Shown one piece after another: positions 1 to 7,474 of a stretch of DNA of 64,000 nucleotides. Source of the DNA: UBA2779 sp965232615 (GTDB lineage Bacteria > Spirochaetota > Spirochaetia > DSM-2461); the NCBI GenBank assembly GCA_965232615.1, contig OZ246985.1, positions 1,860,001 through 1,924,000 of the forward strand, in the 5' to 3' direction. The stretch's first letter is position 1; every line of letters starts with the position of its first letter. The notes beneath the pieces were generated by a model. The model was not told where the DNA came from, made no database searches, and saw only the letters and a list, made by a program, of their open reading frames with translations. The position numbers were made by a program, and so were the translations under genes.

Positions 1-1268
1 TTCACCAGGAACTGAATCAGGTTACCAAACGCAGTATTTCAGACAATATCTGGCTGGGACGCTACCCCAAAGCCGGTCTATTCGTCGACGAACGTAAGAT
101 GCACAGGAATACCAGGTCCTTATTCGACAAGCTGGGCATTCACCTGAATCCAGACTTAAAACTGGAGGCACTTTCAGTTTCCCAGAGGCAGATGGTGGAA
201 ATTGCCAAGGCCGTTTCCTATGACGCCAGAATCATTGTTCTGGATGAACCAACTTCTTCGCTTACAGAAAATGAAGTGGAGATTCTTTTTGGTATAATCA
301 ATGTTCTGAAAGACGAAGGTGTCGGTATCATCTACATCTCCCACAAAATGGATGAAATCTTTAGAATATCCGACGATGTTACGGTGCTCAGGGATGGTCA
401 GTATATCGGAACTGACACCATAGAAAATTTGACGATGGACAGGATTATCAACATGATGGTTGGACGGGATCTTGACCACCGTTTCCCGCCCAAAACCAAT
501 GTTCCCGGTGCAGTTCATATGGAGGTAAGAAATCTCAGAACAAAATTCCCACCGATTGTCCGTGATATAAGCTTTACAGTCCGACGGGGTGAGATACTCG
601 GAGTGGCCGGACTGGTTGGTGCCGGACGAACTGAGATGGTGGAAGCCATCTTCGGAGCCCGAACCCGGGAAAGCGGTGATATTTTCATTGACGGCAAAAA
701 AATAGATAACCGCTATCCAGGAAAATCAATCAACAATCATTTTGCCCTCCTTACCGAAGAACGACGGAGTACCGGCATCTATCCTGTGGGTGATATCACT
801 TTCAATTCATGCATTGCCAATATCAAATCCTACAGGAACAGGCTCGGTTATCTGAACGACAACGCGATGATGGAAGATACAGACAGGCAGATATCCAATA
901 TGCGTATCAAAACGCCCAACCGCCATGAGCAGATCCGGAATCTTTCGGGTGGGAATCAGCAGAAGGTTATTATCGGCCGCTGGCTTCTCACCAATCCTGA
1001 TGTACTGCTTCTGGATGAACCAACACGGGGTATTGATGTGGGCGCAAAATATGAAATCTATCAGCTCATTATCACTCTGGCTGAATCCGGGAAGTCTGTG
1101 ATTGTGGTTTCTTCGGAAATGCCCGAACTGATTGGAATAACTAACCGAATAATGGTATTGAGTAACGGTCGCATGTCTGGTATCGTCGAAACAGATAAAA
1201 CGGACCAAACTGAGATTTTCAATCTTGCGATGAAATATTTAAGCAACAGCAAAGAGGCGGAAATTTAA
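1..1268 (+). CDS. mglA: Sugar ABC transporter ATP-binding protein, MglA/RbsA type (5' partial)
   Basis: This is the cytoplasmic ATPase of a galactose/ribose-type sugar uptake system. The reading frame is open from base 3, upstream of the first ATG at 99. The residues read there (HQELNQVTKRSISDNIWLG) are the family's Q-loop region, so the gene starts before the window and the first Walker A is missing. Visible features are the first signature LSVSQRQMVEIAKA, the first Walker B (IIVLDEPTSS), the second-half Walker A-like loop (GLVGAGRTE), the second signature LSGGNQQKVIIGRWL and the second Walker B (VLLLDEPTRGIDVG). This double-cassette layout is typical of MglA/RbsA/XylG. The stop overlaps the start of the permease gene (TAATG). 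The permease partner favours a galactose/methyl-galactoside system, but the sugar is inferred. Confidence 0.93.
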   Translation, partial: HQELNQVTKRSISDNIWLGRYPKAGLFVDERKMHRNTRSLFDKLGIHLNPDLKLEALSVSQRQMVEIAKAVSYDARIIVLDEPTSSLTENEVEILFGIINVLKDEGVGIIYISHKMDEIFRISDDVTVLRDGQYIGTDTIENLTMDRIINMMVGRDLDHRFPPKTNVPGAVHMEVRNLRTKFPPIVRDISFTVRRGEILGVAGLVGAGRTEMVEAIFGARTRESGDIFIDGKKIDNRYPGKSINNHFALLTEERRSTGIYPVGDITFNSCIANIKSYRNRLGYLNDNAMMEDTDRQISNMRIKTPNRHEQIRNLSGGNQQKVIIGRWLLTNPDVLLLDEPTRGIDVGAKYEIYQLIITLAESGKSVIVVSSEMPELIGITNRIMVLSNGRMSGIVETDKTDQTEIFNLAMKYLSNSKEAEI

Positions 1269-2320
1269 TGCGACTTTCCATTGGGAATATAAAGACCTGG
1301 AGTCGGCAAGACTGGGGCGACTTTTTCATTCGAAATGCTATCTATCTGGTTATTCTGGCTCTAATTGCAGCTATTATTATCATGGAACCAAAATTCCTTT
1401 CCCTGCGAGTTTTAGAAAATGTTTTAACGCAGTCAGCAGTCCGGTTGATTCTGGCTCTGGGTGTGGCCGGGATTATAATCCTCCAGGGCACAGATCTCTC
1501 TCTCGGCAGAATGGTTGGACTGGCTGCTGTTGTTTCGGCATCCATGCTTCAGCGGGCTGACTATGCCGGCAAGTTTTATCCGGGTCTGGAGAACATGCCC
1601 CTTTTATTGCCAATGATAGCGGCGATGGCTGCCTGTGTACTATTTTCGGCCATCAGCGGCTGGGTTACCGCCAGGTTTCATATTCACCCGTTTCTATCGA
1701 CCATGGGCATGATGACTATTCTCTACGGTGTGATTCAGATCTATTTCGACTTTGGTTCTGGTGGTGCCCAACCCATTGGCGGTCATTTAAGAGCATACAC
1801 AAAAATAGCAACCGGTCGGCTTTTTGAGTTCTCCGCAGGCGGAGCGAAAGTCGGAGTGCCATACATCGTTATTATTGCCGCTGTTGTATCAATGATTATC
1901 TGGTTTATCTGGAACAAAACAACCTTCGGGAAAAATATGTACGCAGTGGGGGGCAATCCTGAGGCCGCCAAAGTTTCAGGTGTCAATGTTATGACAACGA
2001 CCATTATGGTGTATATTATGGCTGGAGTACTCTATGGCATCGGCGGATATCTGGAAGCTGCCCGTATCGGTTCAGCCAACCCGAGTACCGGTTTTGGTTA
2101 CGAACTGGATGCCATTGCCGCCTGCGTTGTTGGTGGGATATCGTTCTCAGGTGGTATCGGCAAAGTTTCCGGTGCTGTTGCCGGTGTGCTGATGTTCACC
2201 ATTATCTCTTACGGTATGACGTTCGTCGGCCTGGATCAGTACTATCAGTACATTATCAAGGGTGTAATCATCATTGCTGCCGTGGCACTGGACACCCGAA
2301 AATACCTCAAGAAAGTCTGA
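1268..2320 (+). CDS. mglC: Sugar ABC transporter permease, MglC type
   Basis: This inner-membrane permease (350 aa) forms the channel of the sugar importer encoded with the upstream ATPase. It has about ten hydrophobic segments and the MglC-like blocks FLSLRVLENVLTQSAVRLILA, ILQGTDLSLGRMVGLAA and TTFGKNMYAVGGNPEAAKVSG; the last is the cytoplasmic EAA-like loop that contacts the ATPase. Length fits the family (about 336 aa in E. coli). The ATG overlaps the ATPase stop, so translation is probably coupled. The TGA stop lies inside the 4-bp target duplication of a miniature element at 2322, so any gene once downstream in the operon is now separated from it. The binding protein is not in view and probably lies upstream. 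Confidence 0.93.
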   Translation: MRLSIGNIKTWSRQDWGDFFIRNAIYLVILALIAAIIIMEPKFLSLRVLENVLTQSAVRLILALGVAGIIILQGTDLSLGRMVGLAAVVSASMLQRADYAGKFYPGLENMPLLLPMIAAMAACVLFSAISGWVTARFHIHPFLSTMGMMTILYGVIQIYFDFGSGGAQPIGGHLRAYTKIATGRLFEFSAGGAKVGVPYIVIIAAVVSMIIWFIWNKTTFGKNMYAVGGNPEAAKVSGVNVMTTTIMVYIMAGVLYGIGGYLEAARIGSANPSTGFGYELDAIAACVVGGISFSGGIGKVSGAVAGVLMFTIISYGMTFVGLDQYYQYIIKGVIIIAAVALDTRKYLKKV

Positions 2321-2321
2321 A

Positions 2322-2440
2322 GGCAACCTCTAAAAAATCGTTTTTGGAATTTGGCACGCACCTGCTTACGTGAGTATTACAAGGCGGCAGCGAGGAAAAA
2401 GATCAGGCGAAAAACGAAATAAGGTTTTTTAGAGGTGCCC
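2322..2440. repeat. Miniature inverted-repeat element, copy A
   Basis: The ends GGCAACCTCTAAAAAA and TTTTTTAGAGGTGCCC form terminal inverted repeats around about 119 bp with no gene. TGAA is present directly on both sides (2318-2321 and 2441-2444), consistent with a 4-bp target-site duplication. The left copy contains the mglC stop codon. The right half (CGTGAGTATT...GCAGCGAGGAAAAAGATCA) is shared with copies at 16.8 and 48.5 kb. Confidence 0.85.
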
Positions 2441-2494
2441 TGAAGTTTTATAAAGCCTTTGACACATTGAAACAGCAAAATCTATTATTTCCTC

Positions 2495-3523
2495 ATGTCC
2501 AGCATAGAATTCATTGTCGAGGGAGATATAAATCAAACTTCCGGCGGTTACTATTACGATAGACAGTTCATTCAGATATTAAAAAACCATGGGCACAATG
2601 TGACCGTTTCCAGAGCGACCGATGAGCAGGCAGGCCGCACAGAAACCGACATGTATATTATCGACGAATTATGCCACCCCGATTTCTTCAGAACAAAGCA
2701 TTTTAAGAGGCTGCGTGCCAATGTTCCCATTGTTGGTATGGTTCATCACCTTGCAAGCGATGAAGCACTGCCTTTTTTTGATAGAGTAAAGCATCTTATT
2801 ATGGAACAGAAATTCTTGAATGCCATGGATTTTGCCGTATTCAACTCACAGGCCACCAGAGAATCGGCCATAAAAAAAGGCCGCTACAGGGGTCCCTGGG
2901 CGATAGCGATTCCTGGACGCACCACTGATAATGGCATCAGCAGAAAACCAGGGAGAAATTCCGGTCCGCTCGAACTTCTTTTTTTGGGCAATCTTATACC
3001 GAGAAAGGGGATACATTATGTGCTGTTGGCATTATCGAAACTACCGGATATACCCTTTTCATTCACCATTGCCGGGGATGACACCGTTGAACCGGCCTAT
3101 ACCAGAAGGATAAAAAGACTGATAAAACGCTACAGGCTGGAAGACCGGGTTGCCCTGAAGGGTCCTGTGTCAAACAATCAAAAAAAGAAAATCCTGGGAA
3201 GCGCCGATCTCATGCTCATGCCTTCCTCTCATGAGGGTTACGGCATAGCCTATATAGAAGCGATGGGCCATGGTGTTATTCCGGTTGCCGGCTTATCCGG
3301 CGGTGCCGGTGAAATTATCCGGCATGGTGAAAATGGCTTTTTGGTCAATCCCAGGAAGCGCTTGGAAATAATCAGCGTCCTTGTCCGGATTTATGAAAAC
3401 CCTGACTGGAAAAATCAGTTGAGCAGCAATGCACGGCAAAGCTGGCAGAGCCACCCACTGTGGCAGGAAACTTTTCAGCCTATCATAACAGCATTGGAGG
3501 ATCTGATTTCAACCGACCCATGA
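2495..3523 (+). CDS. Glycosyltransferase family 4 (GT-B fold)
   Basis: This predicted cytoplasmic GT4 enzyme (342 aa) transfers a sugar from a nucleotide-sugar donor; the acceptor is unknown. The C-terminal half shows the GT4 pattern: FLGNLIPRKGIHYVLLAL (start of the donor-binding domain), ADLMLMPSSHEGYGIAYIEAMGHG (the EX7E motif with both glutamates) and GENGFLVNP. The N-terminal acceptor domain has GMVHHLASDE. No clear ribosome-binding site precedes ATG 2495. It converges with the GTP cyclohydrolase II gene, with no bases between the two stops. That tight packing, plus the methyltransferase and phosphatidyltransferase nearby, suggests it decorates a product of the pterin/pyrimidine-like pathway. 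That link is inference. Confidence 0.85.
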   Translation: MSSIEFIVEGDINQTSGGYYYDRQFIQILKNHGHNVTVSRATDEQAGRTETDMYIIDELCHPDFFRTKHFKRLRANVPIVGMVHHLASDEALPFFDRVKHLIMEQKFLNAMDFAVFNSQATRESAIKKGRYRGPWAIAIPGRTTDNGISRKPGRNSGPLELLFLGNLIPRKGIHYVLLALSKLPDIPFSFTIAGDDTVEPAYTRRIKRLIKRYRLEDRVALKGPVSNNQKKKILGSADLMLMPSSHEGYGIAYIEAMGHGVIPVAGLSGGAGEIIRHGENGFLVNPRKRLEIISVLVRIYENPDWKNQLSSNARQSWQSHPLWQETFQPIITALEDLISTDP

Positions 3524-4174
3524 TTATTCCTGATGACTCTGTATAACAGGAAACTCTTCCGAATCATCGAAATTATGATGCATTTTGGTCCTTTTGGTAT
3601 TCAGGTAGTCACGGTTGAAACTGTTTGGTTCCATTGCAATCGGAATTCGGCCCATAATCTTGATTCCCTCTTCTTGCAAGCCCGTGAATTTAGCAGGATT
3701 GTTGCTTAATAGTTTGATGGACTTTACCTTGAGCAGTTTCAGTATTCTGGCCGCAAAGGTATAGTTTCTTGCTTCCGGTGGCAGCCCAAGTTCCTCATTG
3801 GCTTCAACGGTGTCGAGCCCCTCCTCCTGCAGCCGGTAAGCGTTGATTTTGTTTACCAGGCCAATGCCTCGGCCTTCCTGTCTGAGGTAGATAACAAGGC
3901 CCTGTCCATTTTCCTCAATGAAACGCAGGGCTTTTTCAAGCTGCTTCCGACAATCACAGCGCAGGGAACCCAGAACATCACCGGTGTGGCATTCGGAGTG
4001 AATGCGGCAGGGCACGTTCTCTCCCTCCTTGATAATGCCCTTGATAATGGCAGAATGTTCCTTGCCGAAATCCTGTTCAAGAAAACCCACAATGGTAAAA
4101 GTTCCAAATTCTGTAGGTAGTTTCGCCTTGGAAGATATTACAATATTCCTGTGTTGATCATCTGCCGCCTGCAA
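3524..4174 (-). CDS. ribA: GTP cyclohydrolase II
   Basis: This enzyme (216 aa) opens the GTP imidazole ring, releasing formate and pyrophosphate to give 2,5-diamino-6-ribosylamino-4-pyrimidinone phosphate, the first riboflavin intermediate. The Zn-binding block is present as SECHTGDVLGSLRCDCRKQ with three cysteines, followed by LRQEGRGIGLVNKINAY and, near the end, LLSNNPAKFTGL. It is a stand-alone protein without the DHBP synthase domain. The start is TTG at 4174, supported by AAGGAG six bases upstream; no ATG fits. It overlaps the PTPS-like gene by 17 bp. No ribB, ribE or ribH is nearby. The neighbours are a PTPS-like protein and a reductase/dehydrogenase fusion, so it may feed a specialised pathway rather than housekeeping riboflavin. 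Confidence 0.9.
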   Translation of the reverse strand: MQAADDQHRNIVISSKAKLPTEFGTFTIVGFLEQDFGKEHSAIIKGIIKEGENVPCRIHSECHTGDVLGSLRCDCRKQLEKALRFIEENGQGLVIYLRQEGRGIGLVNKINAYRLQEEGLDTVEANEELGLPPEARNYTFAARILKLLKVKSIKLLSNNPAKFTGLQEEGIKIMGRIPIAMEPNSFNRDYLNTKRTKMHHNFDDSEEFPVIQSHQE

Positions 4175-4577
4175 TATGTTCTCCTTTTCGCCTTATGCCT
4201 GCCCATGCCTGCTCATTCTCCCAAACACGTATTTCCATACAGGAAATGCGCCTCATATCCACATCGCTTATCCGTTGTGCCAGTCCCTTGAATAAATGAC
4301 CATAAATAAAATCACACAGATTTTCCAGGCTGACCGGTTTATGATCAAAGTACTCATGTGCGTTAAGGTTCTTCCCTTCAATATCGGTAAACACCGCATC
4401 CCGCAGTTTTTCCAGAAGGCTTATATCCAGAGAGAAACCGCGTTCATCCAACTGGCTTATATCCAGAATCCATTCCAGTTTGTAATCATGGGGATGGGGT
4501 ATTTTTTCCCGTTCCGGGACATCTCCGGCAAGAGAATGGATGGCCGAAAAAAAACCGACAACACTGACTTTATACAT
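4158..4577 (-). CDS. 6-pyruvoyl-tetrahydropterin synthase/QueD-like protein, atypical active site
   Basis: This small T-fold protein (139 aa) resembles PTPS/6-carboxytetrahydropterin synthase. The metal-binding histidine positions are readable: FFSAIHSL supplies one and IPHPHDYKLEWIL supplies two, in HPH rather than the usual HGH. The SLENLCDFIYGHL helix and the substrate-anchoring glutamate region (EIRVWENEQAW) are also present. The catalytic Cys that normally precedes the HGH motif is absent; the stretch reads EREKIPHPHDY. A changed reaction is therefore likely. I chose ATG 4577, two bases past the upstream stop, over an in-frame TTG six bases earlier. It overlaps the GTP cyclohydrolase II gene by 17 bp, so the two should be co-expressed. 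Confidence 0.8.
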   Translation of the reverse strand: MYKVSVVGFFSAIHSLAGDVPEREKIPHPHDYKLEWILDISQLDERGFSLDISLLEKLRDAVFTDIEGKNLNAHEYFDHKPVSLENLCDFIYGHLFKGLAQRISDVDMRRISCMEIRVWENEQAWAGIRRKGEHIAGGR

Positions 4578-4579
4578 AA

Positions 4580-6217
4580 TCAACCGCCAGGGACCAACGC
4601 AATCAGGCCGTATGTTTCTTTGCTTTCAAACAGTTGGTACGCACGGACCGCCTGACTGAATGGGAATCGATGGGTCAGCAAGTCCCGTGTTTCCACCTTT
4701 GCCGCGAGATCGGCCGCGACCCCGAGCCTTCTTGTCTTGTTCCAGTGGCTGCTCCTTAAGGGTGACATATTGGAAACCTGGCTACTGATTAATTTTAACC
4801 GTTTCCAGTGAAAGCTGCTACCCAGGTTAATAGGTATTTCCCGTTCTCCGTACCAGCTTGCCACGGTCACCGTCCCCTCATGTCCGCTGTATTCCATGCA
4901 GGTTTGCAGGCCCTGAGATGATCCGCTGGCCTCGATGCAGAGGTCAAACTGATCTGCTGCAAGCTGCTCAGTATCACAGCAGAAATTGCCTTCAGGAAAC
5001 CAGCGCTTTTTTCCAGGGTCAATATCAAATACCATGTTGACCACGCCCATTATTCTTCCAAGGATACGGCTGGTCAGAGTTCCAATGACACCGGCTCCTA
5101 CAATCAGAACACGGTCGCCCAGTTTTGGCAGGCTGTCGTGTATAATCGATATGGCTGTTTCCAGATGAGGAATAAAAAGCGCCTGTTCATCATCCAGATC
5201 ATCTTCCATCGGAAAGAGAGCTTCTTCGCGGACTAATGCCTGTTCCGTATGGGGTAGGAAGCCCAGGTATCTTGTCCCGGCTTCATCCTCTACAATGTTT
5301 ATGTAGCCATAGGCGAATGGATAGGTAAACTCGCCATCCATGCAGTCTACAGCCGGATCGGATGGCCTGCCGGATAAAAAATTCCCCAGGTAAATCTGTT
5401 TCTCCGTTCCCGGACTGATACCCATTATTCTTGATCGGAACAGCGTCTTCCCTCCCTGCGGAACCGTCAGTCTGTCCGTCCGTATCTCCACTGTGCCGGG
5501 AGCCGTGAAGTAAACCGTTCTGGTCAGCACGCTTTTTTCATCGGCGTTAAGCAGGTTCCAGCAGACCTCGTTCCCCATAATGGAAATGTTTTCCACCTGG
5601 GGGATAATCACGTCGTCAAGGGATTCTATTCCGAGATTGCCGAACGCGGGTATTCCCCGGCCAATTACTTTCGCGGCAGTAACGATAATCATATTATTCC
5701 AGAGATTCTCTTTGACGAAGGAGGTCAGCACTGCCGAACCTCCTTCAACCATCAGGCTTCTTACACCGTATTCCTCCAACTGATTAAGAACCTGTTTCAG
5801 ACTAAGCCTGCCATTGCCATCGGTCGGAACCCCATAAGCGATAATTTGTTTCTGCTCAAGGGCCTTTATCCGATTCAGATAATCCCTGGAATTTTCGCCT
5901 GAAAACAAGGCATTACTGTAGAAAACAAGGGTTTTGACATCTGGTGAACTCTGGGCAATCTGTGAAGTCAAGGGAATCCTGAGTGAGGGATCAAGGATGA
6001 CTCTAAGGGGGTTGCAGCCTTCGTCTATGCGGCAGGTAAGCATGGGATCGTCGGCAATAAGCGTTCCTATGCCTATGAGAATAGCATCGTATTCCCCGCG
6101 CATTTTCTGATTAAGCTGCAGGCTGCCCTCGTCGCTTATGTACCTTGATTCTCCGGCAAGGGTTGCAATTCTTCCGTCAAGGCTTTGCGCAAAAGTCAAA
6201 GTTATCTTATTCAGCAC
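4580..6217 (-). CDS. Fusion: RibD-type (DHFR-like) reductase + zinc-type alcohol dehydrogenase-like domain
   Basis: This is a two-domain protein of 545 aa. Residues 1 to about 215 resemble the RibD C-terminal reductase: MLNKITLTFAQSLDGRIA, DAILIGIGTLIADDPMLTCR, NPLRVILDP and VRSLMVEGGSAVLTSF. The family reduces a ribosylamino-pyrimidine side chain with NADPH. From about 230 on it is a medium-chain dehydrogenase-like domain with FRSRIMGISPGTE and a Rossmann motif VLIVGAGVIGTLTSRIL; the glycine-threonine-glutamate block recalls BchC-like 'zinc-binding' dehydrogenases. I see no classical catalytic GHE motif. The start is GTG 6217, forced because an in-frame TGA lies two codons upstream. It is followed directly by the PTPS-like and GTP cyclohydrolase II genes. 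The fusion suggests consecutive or physically coupled redox steps on the GTP-derived intermediate. Confidence 0.82.
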   Translation of the reverse strand: MLNKITLTFAQSLDGRIATLAGESRYISDEGSLQLNQKMRGEYDAILIGIGTLIADDPMLTCRIDEGCNPLRVILDPSLRIPLTSQIAQSSPDVKTLVFYSNALFSGENSRDYLNRIKALEQKQIIAYGVPTDGNGRLSLKQVLNQLEEYGVRSLMVEGGSAVLTSFVKENLWNNMIIVTAAKVIGRGIPAFGNLGIESLDDVIIPQVENISIMGNEVCWNLLNADEKSVLTRTVYFTAPGTVEIRTDRLTVPQGGKTLFRSRIMGISPGTEKQIYLGNFLSGRPSDPAVDCMDGEFTYPFAYGYINIVEDEAGTRYLGFLPHTEQALVREEALFPMEDDLDDEQALFIPHLETAISIIHDSLPKLGDRVLIVGAGVIGTLTSRILGRIMGVVNMVFDIDPGKKRWFPEGNFCCDTEQLAADQFDLCIEASGSSQGLQTCMEYSGHEGTVTVASWYGEREIPINLGSSFHWKRLKLISSQVSNMSPLRSSHWNKTRRLGVAADLAAKVETRDLLTHRFPFSQAVRAYQLFESKETYGLIALVPGG

Positions 6218-6433
6218 AATTCATCATATATTTTAATGATTGTTCCATGCAAGGAGCTGGTACGGGTTCAGGACATAGGTAACAGATTTCAAGGTTCAGA
6301 GAAAACATCTATGATACGTCCATTTACACCAATTTGTACCTCAGGGAAAACCACGAAGCCAGGTACGGCAACACAACCGTTTGGCGGGCCTGACGGCGTG
6401 TTTCTCTCCGAGTTCTGCCGGGACATTGGATGG

Positions 6434-6544
6434 CATTGAGAAAGAGAAGCTACAAACTGCCAAAAGGATGAAGTCCGCCGGAGCCGATATGGAACTCATC
6501 AGTAAATCGACGGGATTGAGTAAGCAGGAAATCGAAAAGCTCTG
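6434..6544 (+). pseudogene. Relic: C-terminal tail of a PD-(D/E)XK nuclease-family (Rpn-like) transposase
   Basis: A short plus-strand reading ends in GIEKEKLQTAKRMKSAGADM and then ELISKSTGLSKQEIEKL and a stop. This resembles the helical tail closing many Rpn/PDDEXK-type recombination-promoting nucleases (A..ML..G.d.e.I...TGLs..EI..L). No catalytic domain is present upstream in any frame that I can read, so it is a fragment. The remainder of 6218-6650 holds nothing else I can support. Confidence 0.5.
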
Positions 6545-6653
6545 ACCGAATGGACAGGAAGCATGAATGAGGTTTTTCCAGGACTCGGTTGTTTGATTAG
6601 AGGAACTTTGTCACCGTTGCTGACAATCTACTCCCCGGCACGGATAAATTGTC

Positions 6654-7474
6654 TTTTTAACCACGAAAAGCACGAAAGCCGCGAAAATTTAATGGATCCG
6701 GATCGAGGAATTGCCACCCCGGCCCGTCAAGAATCCGTGTCCATCTGTGGTTTCGATTCTTCAACTCCGAAAGGAGGTTCTTGAAACTGTTTCAGAAGGG
6801 GGGAGGTGCTCCAGCCTGCCTTCCAGGGGAGAAGTTTCTGATTGTGTCATTTTTGATGTAGTTGTTAGGGCGACCGGCCGGTCGCCCTCGGGGAGGTTAG
6901 GGTTTGTTTTTAACCACAGATGGACATGGATGGCCACGGATTGGGGGGGGGGGCAGACTTCCTCGGGGGGGTTGTTTTTTAACCACGAACCACACGAATG
7001 AACACGAACGGGGGAGCTGATTATATTTCCTCGGGGGGGTTGTTTTTTTTAACCACAGATAGACACGGATGTCCACGGATGGGGGTGGCTTATTCCTTTG
7101 GAGGGGTGTTTTTTTAACCACTGATGGACATGGATGTTCACGGATGGGGATGGATAGGGGACTCATATTCCATTGGGTGGGGTTGTTATTTTAACCACGA
7201 ACCACACGAATGAACACGAACGGGGGGGCAATATTCCTTCGGGTGGGTAGGGTTTGGTTTTTAACCACGGGGGGGTTGTTTTTTATAACCACGAACCACA
7301 CGAATGAACACGAACGGGGGGGCAATATTCCTTCGGGTGGGTAGGGTTTGGTTTTTAACCACAGATGGACACGGATATTCACGGATGGGGATGGATGGGG
7401 GGCTCATATTCCATTGGGTGGGGTTATTTTTTAACTACGGAACCCACGGAATGACACGGACTGGGGGGAGGGGG
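6654..7474. repeat. Degenerate array of TTAACCACGAA/CACGGATG intergenic repeats
   Basis: About ten units begin with a T-run followed by TAACCAC, then short CACGAA- or CACGGAT-type subrepeats and a G-run. Two unit types occur: TAACCACGAACCACACGAAT (at 6656, 6977, 7192, 7286) and TAACCACAGATGGACACGGA-like (at 6908, 7049, 7116, 7356). A truncated unit lies at 7262 and an altered one at 7430. Spacing is about 70-80 bp within 6905-7474, with runs of up to 11 G. 7192-7268 and 7286-7362 are identical 77-bp copies, so part of the array duplicated recently. Open frames here (…HPCPSVV…, …FVWFVV…) are repeat translations, not genes. 6700-6900 holds nothing I recognise. Confidence 0.85.

Noticed and set aside
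6897..7382. Minus-strand frames with HPCPSVV and FVWFVVK motifs.
   Set aside because: They translate the TTAACCACGAA/CACGGATG repeat array and resemble well-known spurious database proteins.
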